Position numbers and translations under genes: made by a program
From: Gp13-AA77 sp035578005
Lineage (GTDB): Bacteria; Acidobacteriota; Terriglobia; UBA7540
Reading direction: 5' to 3'
Assembly: GCA_035578005.1 (NCBI GenBank)
Contig: DATJYK010000243.1
Span: 1 to 64,000, forward strand
Length of the DNA stretch: 64,000 nt
The notes under the pieces: generated by a model
Seen by the model: only the letters and a program-made list of their open reading frames with translations
Database searches by the model: none
What the model was told of the DNA's origin: nothing
In this document: one piece after another, positions 34,859 through 43,852 of the stretch
Numbering within the stretch: position 1 is the stretch's first letter
Layout: the number at the start of each line of letters is the position of its first letter

Positions 34859-36787
34859 TTGGATCTTCATCTAACCGACGCGCAAGCGACCTCAGAAGAG
34901 CGCGCTGCCGTTGACTCTGAGCTGGGCGCGGCTGAATCGGGCTGGCAGGGCGGCCAGGGGCAAGACAGCGGGCGACAAGGCAGTAAACGGCCGATCTGCG
35001 ACACGCGCGCGGCTTTCAACGGTGACGCGCACGGCAGGCGGCATCGTCTTCTACCGGTACTCCACGCAATCCAGAACCGCATCGGTTGGATCAGCCCAGG
35101 CGCTCTCAACTATGTCGCGTTGCGATTGGACGTCGCGCCCGCCGAAGCTTATGGCGTGGCATCTTTCTATGGAATGTTTTCCCTTCAGCCTCGTCCTCTG
35201 GTCGTAGCCCACGTTTGTGATGACCTTGCGTGTGTCACACGCGGCTCAGACAAGCTTTGTGCCGAACTGGAAGCCACCCTTGGTCCCGCGGCTTCCCCAT
35301 GCTCAGGTGGACATGCCATCTGGCTGCGCAGCCAGTGTCTCGGTCTATGCGAGCGCGCTCCCGCGACGCTAGTCAGAGCGGCCGGGGAAAAATCTAATGA
35401 ACGCGTGTTGGCCCCGGCGTCGGCGCAAGCCGTGCAATCCTTGATAGCGGACGCCGTCCAAGGTCGCCTGCCCGCCGAGCCAGACGTTCTGAACATTCAA
35501 ACCAGCGTGCCTCAAGCAACACGGAATAGTGAACCCTCGCCTTTGCGGCTTCTCCGTCGCATGGGCCAAGGCGGCGCTTCAACCTTGCAAGCCTATGAAA
35601 GACTCGGCGGCTATCAAGCTCTCCGCAAGGCCCTCCAGCTCGGCCCTGAAGGCACGTTGCGTGAATTGTTCGCTTCAAGACTGCTGGGGCGCGGCGGTGC
35701 GGCATTCCCCGCTGCCAAGAAATGGGAGGCGCTTTTCCTCGAGAGACATCTGTCGGAGCAGGAACCTCAACGCGCGCACTACGTCATCTGTAACGCCGAT
35801 GAATCCGAGCCGGGCACCTTCAAAGACCGCATCCTCATGGAGGGTGACCCGTTCGCAGTGATCGAGGGCATCACGATTGGCGGTTTTGTTACGGGCGCGC
35901 GCCACGGCTACATCTACCTGCGTGGCGAATACCCGCTGGCGGCCGAGAGTGTGCAACAAGCCATTGAGTCGGCCAACCAAAACGGCTTTCTCGGCGAAAA
36001 CATTCTTGGCAGCGGCCTGCAATTCGATATTGAAATTCGCCGCGGCGCCGGCGCGTATATCTGCGGCGAAGAGACCGCTCTATTCAACTCGATTGAAGGC
36101 TATCGCGGCGAACCACGCAACAAGCCGCCGTTCCCGACGCAGTCCGGACTTTTCCGGCAGCCCACCGCCGTCAACAATGTGGAAACGCTTGCCAACGTTC
36201 CCGGCATCATCCTTGAAGGCGGCGCTGCGTACGCTAAGCTCGGGACGGAAACTTCCGCCGGCACCAGGCTCTTTTGCCTTTGCGGTCACATCGCACGCCC
36301 CGGTGTCTACGAAATCGCCATGGGAGCTACGCTGCGCCAACTCATTACGCTTGCCGGAGGCGTTGCCGGTAGCGGCAAACTCCAGGCAATTCTTCTGGGC
36401 GGCGCGGCCGGAACTTTTGTTGGGCCTCAGGAACTGGATACGCCGCTCACCTTTGAAGGCACGCGCGCCATCGGGGCTACTTTAGGTTCCGGAGTGGTTA
36501 TGCTGTTTGACGACTCGGTTGATCTTGGCCAGATCCTGTTCCGCATCGCCAGTTTCTTCCGTCACGAAACTTGCGGCCAGTGTGTTCCTTGCCGTGTCGG
36601 TGTGGTACGTCAGCAGGAAGCGCTGCAGCGGCTCGTAAGCGGTAAGCCGCTGGGCTCGGCAGCGCAGGAAATCGCCATGTTGCGCGAAATGGCCCAGGCC
36701 ATGCGCGACGCCTCAATCTGCGGACTGGGCCAAACCGCCGCCAGCGCGCTGGCGTCCGCGCTCGAGCGATGGAGTCTGTTCGCATGA
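34859..36787 (+). CDS. Formate dehydrogenase NuoE-NuoF fusion (NAD+/FMN subunit)
   Basis: 642 residues joining two diaphorase modules. Residues about 55-190 are a NuoE/FdsG-like thioredoxin-fold [2Fe-2S] domain (LLPVLHAIQNRIGWISPGAL; cysteines in VCDDLACVTRG and SQCLGLCERAP). The rest is NuoF/FdsB: FMN/NADH site GRGGAAFPAAKKWEAL, NADESEPGTFKDRILMEGDP, GAGAYICGEETALFNSIEGY and the [4Fe-4S] cysteines in ETCGQCVPCRVG. It passes electrons between formate dehydrogenase and NAD(H). Start TTG 34859 has agagga 6 nt upstream, 9 bp after fdhA. The stop overlaps the next gene (ATGA). Confidence 0.93.
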   Translation: MDLHLTDAQATSEERAAVDSELGAAESGWQGGQGQDSGRQGSKRPICDTRAAFNGDAHGRRHRLLPVLHAIQNRIGWISPGALNYVALRLDVAPAEAYGVASFYGMFSLQPRPLVVAHVCDDLACVTRGSDKLCAELEATLGPAASPCSGGHAIWLRSQCLGLCERAPATLVRAAGEKSNERVLAPASAQAVQSLIADAVQGRLPAEPDVLNIQTSVPQATRNSEPSPLRLLRRMGQGGASTLQAYERLGGYQALRKALQLGPEGTLRELFASRLLGRGGAAFPAAKKWEALFLERHLSEQEPQRAHYVICNADESEPGTFKDRILMEGDPFAVIEGITIGGFVTGARHGYIYLRGEYPLAAESVQQAIESANQNGFLGENILGSGLQFDIEIRRGAGAYICGEETALFNSIEGYRGEPRNKPPFPTQSGLFRQPTAVNNVETLANVPGIILEGGAAYAKLGTETSAGTRLFCLCGHIARPGVYEIAMGATLRQLITLAGGVAGSGKLQAILLGGAAGTFVGPQELDTPLTFEGTRAIGATLGSGVVMLFDDSVDLGQILFRIASFFRHETCGQCVPCRVGVVRQQEALQRLVSGKPLGSAAQEIAMLREMAQAMRDASICGLGQTAASALASALERWSLFA

Positions 36788-37737
36788 GTCAATCGGTTAC
36801 CGACACTTCGCAACCGCTCAACGCTCCGCAGCCGACGATTCCTCCACCGCGCGGCCCCATTCCGCAAGCGCCGCCGGAGCGCGAACGCCCCTGCGTTGAA
36901 ATCAAGATTGATGGCGAACCTGTTTCCGTCCCCGAGGGTTCCACCATCCTGGACGCCGCCAAGAAGCTCGGCATTGACACTCCTACGCTCTGCTTCTTGG
37001 AGAGCCTGACCCCCGTCAACGTCTGCCGCGTCTGTGTGGTGGAACTGGAAGGCTCGCGCACGCTCGTTCCCGCTTGCTCACGCAAGGTGGAACCCAATAT
37101 GTCGATCAAGACGGATTCCGAGCGCGTCCGTCTGAGCCGCCACCTGGTTTTGGAATTTCTGGCTTCGTCCGTAGACCTTTCCACGGCACCCGCGATGCAG
37201 GACTATATGGGCCGCTACGGCGCTCATCCAGAGCGTTTCGGCGCAGCCGGCGCCACCGTCGCTCAGCCGGCAAAGATTGACAACGAGCTTTACGTCCGCG
37301 ACTACTCCAAGTGCGTTCTGTGTTACAAGTGCGTGGAAGCGTGCGGCGTCGATGCACAGAACACCTTTGCGATTGCCGTAGCGGGTCGCGGCTTCTCCGC
37401 CCACATCGCTACTGAGTTTGACGTTCCGCTGCCCGACTCGGCCTGCGTCTATTGCGGGAACTGTATTGGCGTCTGCCCCACCGGGGCGCTGATGTTCAAG
37501 AGCGAATATGACATGCGCCAGGCCGGCACGTGGAACGAAAGCCGACAGACTCGGACTGACACCATCTGCCCCTATTGCGGCGTAGGGTGCGACCTCACGG
37601 TGCACCAGCAGGGGGGCCAGATCGTTCGCGTGACCTCGCCGCTGGACCATAGCGTGACTCATGGCAACCTTTGCATCAAAGGGCGGTTCGGCTGGCAGTT
37701 TGTGCAGATTCAGGGAGCCGGCACGCGAGAAGAATAG
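36784..37737 (+). CDS. Formate dehydrogenase iron-sulfur subunit carrying the alpha-subunit N-terminal domains
   Basis: 317 residues from ATG 36784, overlapping the previous stop. Domains in order: a NuoG-like [2Fe-2S] domain (cysteines in PTLCFLESLTPVNVCRVC and VPACSRK), two [4Fe-4S] ferredoxin motifs (KCVLCYKCVEACG, ACVYCGNCIGVCPTGA), then the Molybdop-Fe4S4 domain (TICPYCGVGCDLTVHQQGG; NLCIKGRFGWQFV). In FdsA/FdhF-type enzymes this last motif is joined directly to the catalytic domain, whose missing start is exactly where fdhA (32942) begins. The two proteins must therefore assemble in trans to make a complete alpha subunit. No fdhD or molybdenum-cofactor genes follow. Confidence 0.92.
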   Translation: MSQSVTDTSQPLNAPQPTIPPPRGPIPQAPPERERPCVEIKIDGEPVSVPEGSTILDAAKKLGIDTPTLCFLESLTPVNVCRVCVVELEGSRTLVPACSRKVEPNMSIKTDSERVRLSRHLVLEFLASSVDLSTAPAMQDYMGRYGAHPERFGAAGATVAQPAKIDNELYVRDYSKCVLCYKCVEACGVDAQNTFAIAVAGRGFSAHIATEFDVPLPDSACVYCGNCIGVCPTGALMFKSEYDMRQAGTWNESRQTRTDTICPYCGVGCDLTVHQQGGQIVRVTSPLDHSVTHGNLCIKGRFGWQFVQIQGAGTREE

Positions 37738-38923
37738 ATTCGCCGACAAATGGCGGGAAATGACTTGGCGCGCCAGTCGTCCCTGCTGAACCTCGTCCCA
37801 ATCTAATCATCAATGTTCGCCAGGCCGTGCGGCTAAACTTCGGCCCTTGTGTACACCTAATTTGTCTCGGCTCCTAATGGGCGGCCAGCTCGCTCGGGGG
37901 AGTGACCGCGCGCAAGGCAGCCCGTTGCGGTCCTCTCCGAGTTGCTTCCCTCCAAGCCCGCTAGTTACCGGGACTTCGCTGGCAGGGTAGACAGGGTGTC
38001 ACCGAATGAGGACGGACCAGCCCGTTTAGCCCTTCGATTTTCAATTCGCTCGGTTCGGGGCACTCTTGGTTTCGAGCCTTCACTACATGGTATCGTGCCC
38101 GGCGGGTTTCGGCTGACGCCGCGGGGCGGCTATCGTCGAGGCTTTGGGACAAGGGTTGCCGCGCTGCGTTTTTCGACCCAGAGTTAACGCTGAGAAGTGA
38201 AGTGAGTCTACTATAGTTCAGATGGAAGGACAGTTAAGTAATCCGAACGGAGTTAGACTATGCTCGGCGGCGGGCGTGTTGGATGAAGCCCAGTTGACCG
38301 GTGACAGAACGCTGGGTGGCTCAAACAGGGGGTACCCCCGGGGGGGTATGGGGTGTCCGGAAACGAACCCAAAACTGTAATTCATTCAGGAGATTGGGGA
38401 TATATTGATTTTCAAGGTAAAATCAAAATCGAGTTTAAAAAACGAACCCAAAATACTTAAAATTATTGTTATCATAAGCTTAACCTAATAAATCAGGGCA
38501 AAAACCATACAGAAAACGAACCTAAACGAACCTAAAACAAACCCACCTAAGATTCTGCAAGTACTTTAGAATCAGCAAATGATTTTCGGAGGCGCGCAGA
38601 TCTGTAGCTTGTCGTTCATTCCTGCCAAGCTCCATTCGCACTACTTGAACCTCAGCACGGTTTGCAGCCTTTGCACAGGCTTGGTCCACTCCTTCGCTTC
38701 CTCGCCTCGTCAGCGAAGAGCCGGAGTTCCTGGTAAACTTCTCTGGTCCGCACGTCCGAGATCCTGACCACTACTTGAGCTTTTTGGCACAGCGTGTGCA
38801 TGTTGTCGCCCGAGTAAGAGTGTCTGTGCCGCAGTGAGGAAGTCGCATATGCGGCCCGTGTGCGCGCCAGGCGCTCGTCCCGCAAGGTCGATGAGTAGTT
38901 AGGGCTTGAAGCTGGAGAAGCCA
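37738..38923. other. 1.2-kb intergenic region with repeat module
   Basis: No supportable gene. 37738-38330 is featureless. 38333-38577 is the repeat module listed separately, with a marked A+T-rich core (38390-38520). 38580-38923 has an open minus-strand frame with no domain that I recognise. Confidence 0.5.
38333..38577 (-). repeat. ggttcgtttta-array repeat module, diverged copy 3
   Basis: Opposite orientation to copies 1 and 2: the palindrome taccccc/gggggggta at 38333-38349 comes first, then acgaaccc units at 38375 and 38440. Tandem aaacgaacctaaacgaacct follows at 38515-38545, and ttagaatcag ends it near 38577. The inner part is longer and A+T-rich compared with the 10.9-kb copies. Confidence 0.75.
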
Positions 38924-41900
38924 ATGCTCACAGGCAAGTGCTCACCGGTCAGGCTGACTCTCAGGCCTGTGAGGCCTGCTGTTGTCTGCCGACTTCTACC
39001 GCTGATGCTTGCCGTCATCTCGCTGGCGGCCGAGAACAGCAACCCAGCGAACCGCGCCGAGACGCCCTCTGCTGCTCGGCCGAACGTTTCCGCCCGCGCC
39101 CGACTTAGCGCAGCCTACGCGGATCTGCCCTTGAGCTTCGAACCGAACGTGGGCCAGATTCGCGGTGACGGCGCTGCCCAAGTGCATTTCCTTTCCCGCG
39201 GAAGCGGCTACACGCTGTATCTGACCGGCAGAGACGCGGAGTTGGCCCTGCGATCAAGGGTAAATCGGAGCAGTTCCGAAGTTGGCAGCCGTTCGCCCTG
39301 GGCTAGCGCTAATGAACGGTCGGTTTCTTCCGTGCTTCGGATGCGGCTCGTCGGCGCCAACTCGGGTGACATCGTGGCAATCAACGAGCTACCGGGCAAG
39401 AGCAACTACCTGGTCGGCAACGATCCGCAGAATTGGCGCACAAGTGTTGGGAACTACGGGCAAGTGGTTGAACGCGACGTCTACCCGGGCATTGATCTGC
39501 GTTACCACGGCAACCAGACGCAGCTTGAGTACGATTTCGACGTCGCCCCGGGCGCAGATGCAAGCGCCATTAGACTCGCGTTCGAAGGCGTCAGCAGGTT
39601 ACGCATCGATTCTGGCGGCGACCTCCTGGTGAAAGTTGATGGCGGCGAGCTGCGATTTCACAAGCCGATCGCTTATCAGCAGGCGCAAGGTGTGAAACAC
39701 ATCGTTGCCAGCCGGTTCGTCCTTCGCCACAAGCATCAGATAGCATTCCGGCTAGCCAAGTACGACACGCGCCAACCACTGGTGATCGATCCCATTCTCG
39801 CCTACTCCACCTATCTCGGCGGCAGCAGCATCGACGGCGCCAACGGCATCGCGGTGGCTCCCGATGGCACAGCGTTTATCGCCGGCGGAACATTCTCCAC
39901 TGATTTCCCAACCGCGCATGCGTTACAGCCAAACGCGGGCGGGCCGGCTGACTTTCCCCAAGACGCCTTTGTCTCCAAGATCAGCGCCGACGGGTCAACA
40001 CTGCTTTACTCAACCTACTTGGGCGGCAAGAACACGGACGTGGCGAATGCCATCGCGGTGGATGACTCGGGCGAAGCTTACGTAACGGGAACGACCAATT
40101 CCCCGGACTTCCCTGTGACGCCGGCCGCTTGGACGACCATCTGCGGCGGAGATGGGGTCTGCGGCGCCTCACTGAACCTTAACGGGTTTCTCGTGTTCAA
40201 CGCTTTCGTGACGAAACTCAACGCTGCCGGCTCCGCGCTGGTTTATTCTGGCTTCCTCGGCACCTACCAGAATGACGTGGGCAGTGCTATTGCCCTCGAC
40301 GGCAACGGCAACGCCTATGTAACCGGCGAGACTGGGCCTCAGGCCGAGGTGACCGTTGCTCTGATTCCCCCCGCGGAACCACCGGGACCATTTCCCACAA
40401 CTGCAGGCGCGTTCCAGTCCACCTTTGGTGGCGCCACCGACGCCTTTGTAACCAAGATCGACGCCACCGGCTCCGAGCTCCTCTATTCCAGTTTTTTGGG
40501 TGGCAGCGGAGAGGACGTCGGCTACGGCATCGCAGCAGACGCCAGCGCAAATGCCTACGTAACCGGCCTCACGTACTCGACAGATCTTCCTATTACGGCT
40601 GGTACCGCTCTCCAATCCTCCTATGCCGGGGCCGGCGACGCTTTCTTGACCAAAGTCGATACGAACGGCACTGCGGCCAATTCGTTGGTGTATTCAACCT
40701 ACCTTGGCGGCAGCGGGCTCGACCAGGGGAACGGCATTGCCGTGGACAGCAGCGGAAATGCCTACCTTGCTGGAGGCACGAGTTCGGCCGCGAAGGCGCT
40801 TAGCTTCAAGCCGCCGTTGGGCGCCTATCAGGCGGATTGTGTCGTGGACCCAGTCGGAGTCTGCGAAAGCGATGCCTTTATGGCGAGGTTAAATCCCGCT
40901 CTCACCGGTGCCGCATCGCTGACTTATTTTACGTACCTCGGCGGCAGCCTCGCCGACTCTGCTTCAGGTGTGGCGGTTGACACGAGTGGCGACGTCTACG
41001 TGACCGGATCGACAGTCTCCACCAATTTTCCAACGGGACCCTCGGGTGTTCCTGTTTTCCAACCTGAGTTCGGCGGCGGCAACGCCGACGCGTTCGTGAC
41101 TGAACTGAACCCGGCGGGAGCTGGATCGAGCGACCTTGTATACTCAACCTACCTTGGCGGCACAAATACGGACTCGGGAACAGGCATCGCGCTCAACCCG
41201 AGCGTCTTTGCTTCCTCCTGCCCGGTATCCGGAAAGATTCCGGTCTGCGACGCATACGTCGCCGGTCAAACCTGTTCGCTGGACTTTCCGCTTGCCAATC
41301 CGTTGCAAGCCGCGCCTGCCGGTAACTGTGATGCGTTCGTCTCGGAGATCAGCGTCTTGGTGGGAATCGCTCTCAACCCTGGAGGGCTCTTCTTCACGAC
41401 CCAAAACATCGGTCCTGCGAGCCAGCCCCTTAAGGTGACGCTGACCAACGGGGACGCCGCGCTGAGTATCACCAGCATTGCCGTGACGGGAACGAACGCC
41501 TCGGACTTTGCCCAAACCAACACTTGCGGCACATCGGTGTCCGCGGGAGAGCAATGCACCATCAGCGTGACCTTCACGCCCACGGCGGCAGGCATTCGCA
41601 AGGCGTCGGTGACCATCACAGACAGCGCACCTGGGAGCCCGCAAATAATCAATTTGACCGGCAGCACTTCCACCGTCACTCTTTCGTCGTCCAGTCTCGC
41701 GTTCGGCAGTCAACCAGTCGGCGTGACGAGTAGCCCCCAAACGGTCACGGTGACGAATACCGGCACCTCGTCCCTCACGATCTCAAGCATCACCGCCAGC
41801 GGCGACTTCGCCGAGACCAACGATTGCTCAGTGCCTCTTCAGCCCAGCACCAACTGCGTCATCAGCGTAACCTACACTCCTTCAGTTGCGATTTCGAGCA

Positions 41901-43159
41901 TCGGCGCGTTGACCCTCACAGACAACGCGACCGGCAGCCCTCAGGTGGTGCTACTCACGGGCACTGGGGTGCCTGCTGCCACAGCGGCGCTTTCCGCCAC
42001 AGCCATCACCTTCGCCAACCAGCCGGTTGGCGCCAGCAGTGCAGCCCAGAACGTGACCCTCACAAACACCGGAGGCGCGACTCTGCTCATTAGCAACATC
42101 GCTGTAGCGGGCGACTTTACCGAAAGCACCACTTGCGGCGCGTTCCTGAACGCCGGCGGCGGTTGCACTATCAGTGTGACGTTCAAGCCGACGGCCGTCG
42201 GCAGCAGGTATGGAACCGTCACGGTGACTGATAGCGCCGCCAACAGCCCTCAGACAATTACTCTGGCCGGCACGGGTCTCGCTGCGCCGGCATTGACTGT
42301 CTCGCCCACCAGCCTCAGCTTTTCGAGCCAGGAGGTGGGCACGGCGAGCGCCGCGCAGAGCGTGACCCTCACCAATTCCGGAACGGCGGCATTGAACATC
42401 ACCAGCATCACGACTTCACCCAACTTCACCCAGAGCGGAAGCTGCGGCCAGACCGTAGCCGCCAGCGCGACGTGCACTGTCAACGTCGCATTTTCGCCAG
42501 CGACAGGAGGCTCCCTCACAGGCACGCTGACGATCACAGACAATGCGCCCGGTAGTCCGCAGGTGGTAACGCTGGGAGGAGTCGGTTCCGATTTTGCGGT
42601 CATGGCGTCGCCTTCTTCGGCCACGGTGGTCGCGGGGAATTCTCTGAGCCTCACCGTTACCGTAACCCCGAAATCCGGTTTTAGCGCGGCGGTTGCGCTG
42701 AGCTGCAGCGGCCTCCCACCGCTTTCGAGCTGTTCAGCCTCTCCCGCTTCGGTAACGCCGAACGGGACCACCTCCGCCACGGCTATGCTCACGATCAGCA
42801 CCACGGTACGGTCATCTTCGCCGCCCGGGTTCGGCCGCAGACTGCTATGGCCGCCGGTAGCCTGCTTGTCGAGGCTTGCTGGTGGTTCCAGATGGTTATG
42901 GTTGCTGGCTGCGATGGTTCTGCTCGGCCTGAGCCGATTCCCGGAGCGCCGATTTCGCCTTCGCCCAGTGCGGCTGGTTCCTGCCTGGGTTGTGCTCGCA
43001 ATCACGGTTCTGGTTCTGATGTGCTCGCTGTCTTGCGGTGGAGGCGGCAATGGATATACCGATCCCGTAGGGACGGCGGCCGGCACTTATCAGGTCGTGT
43101 TGACCGGAACGTCTGGCACTCTGTCCCACTCGGTCACGGTAGCTTTGACGGTGAAATGA
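38924..43159 (+). CDS. Large exported SBBP-repeat / choice-of-anchor-D surface protein
   Basis: 1411 residues. After a signal segment (LLPLMLAVISLAAE) comes a DUF7948-like N-terminal domain (LSFEPNVGQIRGDGAAQVHF; PGIDLRYHGNQTQLEYDF). About ten SBBP beta-propeller repeats follow (YSTYLGGSSIDGANGIAV, AYVTGTTNSPDFPVT). Five tandem HYDIN/ASPM-like choice-of-anchor-D domains come next (CTISVTFTPTAAGIRKASV, TITDSAPGSPQIINLTG). Then there is an Ig-like domain (DFAVMASPSSATVVAGNSL) and two C-terminal hydrophobic segments (WLWLLAAMVLLGLSRF; WVVLAITVLVLMCSLSCGGG). Such proteins are abundant in acidobacteria and presumably face outward. ATG 38924 has ggaga 6 nt upstream; TTG 38906 lies before it. Confidence 0.9.
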   Translation: MLTGKCSPVRLTLRPVRPAVVCRLLPLMLAVISLAAENSNPANRAETPSAARPNVSARARLSAAYADLPLSFEPNVGQIRGDGAAQVHFLSRGSGYTLYLTGRDAELALRSRVNRSSSEVGSRSPWASANERSVSSVLRMRLVGANSGDIVAINELPGKSNYLVGNDPQNWRTSVGNYGQVVERDVYPGIDLRYHGNQTQLEYDFDVAPGADASAIRLAFEGVSRLRIDSGGDLLVKVDGGELRFHKPIAYQQAQGVKHIVASRFVLRHKHQIAFRLAKYDTRQPLVIDPILAYSTYLGGSSIDGANGIAVAPDGTAFIAGGTFSTDFPTAHALQPNAGGPADFPQDAFVSKISADGSTLLYSTYLGGKNTDVANAIAVDDSGEAYVTGTTNSPDFPVTPAAWTTICGGDGVCGASLNLNGFLVFNAFVTKLNAAGSALVYSGFLGTYQNDVGSAIALDGNGNAYVTGETGPQAEVTVALIPPAEPPGPFPTTAGAFQSTFGGATDAFVTKIDATGSELLYSSFLGGSGEDVGYGIAADASANAYVTGLTYSTDLPITAGTALQSSYAGAGDAFLTKVDTNGTAANSLVYSTYLGGSGLDQGNGIAVDSSGNAYLAGGTSSAAKALSFKPPLGAYQADCVVDPVGVCESDAFMARLNPALTGAASLTYFTYLGGSLADSASGVAVDTSGDVYVTGSTVSTNFPTGPSGVPVFQPEFGGGNADAFVTELNPAGAGSSDLVYSTYLGGTNTDSGTGIALNPSVFASSCPVSGKIPVCDAYVAGQTCSLDFPLANPLQAAPAGNCDAFVSEISVLVGIALNPGGLFFTTQNIGPASQPLKVTLTNGDAALSITSIAVTGTNASDFAQTNTCGTSVSAGEQCTISVTFTPTAAGIRKASVTITDSAPGSPQIINLTGSTSTVTLSSSSLAFGSQPVGVTSSPQTVTVTNTGTSSLTISSITASGDFAETNDCSVPLQPSTNCVISVTYTPSVAISSIGALTLTDNATGSPQVVLLTGTGVPAATAALSATAITFANQPVGASSAAQNVTLTNTGGATLLISNIAVAGDFTESTTCGAFLNAGGGCTISVTFKPTAVGSRYGTVTVTDSAANSPQTITLAGTGLAAPALTVSPTSLSFSSQEVGTASAAQSVTLTNSGTAALNITSITTSPNFTQSGSCGQTVAASATCTVNVAFSPATGGSLTGTLTITDNAPGSPQVVTLGGVGSDFAVMASPSSATVVAGNSLSLTVTVTPKSGFSAAVALSCSGLPPLSSCSASPASVTPNGTTSATAMLTISTTVRSSSPPGFGRRLLWPPVACLSRLAGGSRWLWLLAAMVLLGLSRFPERRFRLRPVRLVPAWVVLAITVLVLMCSLSCGGGGNGYTDPVGTAAGTYQVVLTGTSGTLSHSVTVALTVK

Positions 43160-43230
43160 GACGGCATTGTTGGAGATGATCGTAGGCCGGGATGGCCCCG
43201 GCCGCAAGGCTGCAGACTCGGAGAGACTCA

Positions 43231-43761
43231 ATGCACAAGCCTCGCCTGCTCATCCTTCCACTCTTGTTCGTGCCTCTGAACGCGATCGCCCAGCACACCC
43301 CGGAGGTGGAGGTATTCGGCGGCTATTCGAATTTGATAGCGAATGTGAGCGGCCCCAGCTTCAATCTGAACGGTCTCGATTTCTCAGTCGCGGAGAACGT
43401 CAATTCGTGGTTTGGCGGCGCCCTGGACTTTACCAGCCACTTCGGCACCGAGGCCGGGAACAAGGTCAACACGCAAACCATCACCTATGGTCCCGTCTTC
43501 TCCTATCGAAAGCACCCGAGTGTGGTGCCGTTCGCCCACTGCTTGCTGGGAGCCGTGCGGGGCAGCTCCAATTACCTCAATATCTCCAAGTCAGCTTGGC
43601 AATTTACGGTCGTGGCGGGCGGCGGGTTTGACGTGAAGCTTACGAATAGCGTGGCTTTGCGTGTGATTCAAGCCGACTATGTGATGACACGCTTTAGCTC
43701 GACTTCGCAAGACAACATCCGGCTTTCGGCAGGAATTGTTGTCCAATTCGGCCGGAAATAG
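43231..43761 (+). CDS. Small outer-membrane beta-barrel protein
   Basis: 176 residues with a signal peptide (RLLILPLLFVPLNAIA). Alternating strands typical of an 8-stranded OmpA-like barrel follow: VEVFGGYSNLIANVSG, NVNSWFGGALDFTSHFG, ITYGPVFSYRKHPSVVPFAH, and the terminal strand NIRLSAGIVVQFGRK. Barrels of this type with a final VxFxF-like strand are common in acidobacteria. Start ATG 43231 follows ggagagactca. It may be co-transcribed with the upstream SBBP protein (71 bp gap). Confidence 0.82.
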   Translation: MHKPRLLILPLLFVPLNAIAQHTPEVEVFGGYSNLIANVSGPSFNLNGLDFSVAENVNSWFGGALDFTSHFGTEAGNKVNTQTITYGPVFSYRKHPSVVPFAHCLLGAVRGSSNYLNISKSAWQFTVVAGGGFDVKLTNSVALRVIQADYVMTRFSSTSQDNIRLSAGIVVQFGRK

Positions 43762-43852
43762 GAACTCCAGGCTGCTGAACTCTGAATGACACGACTCTCT
43801 GAAGCCCTCGCAGCCTTCTTAGAATCCCTAGCAATCATGAGGTCGTGGCAAA

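Noticed and set aside
38652..38924. Small minus-strand gene of about 90 codons
   Set aside because: No family recognised, no ribosome binding site, and it overlaps the leader of the SBBP protein gene.
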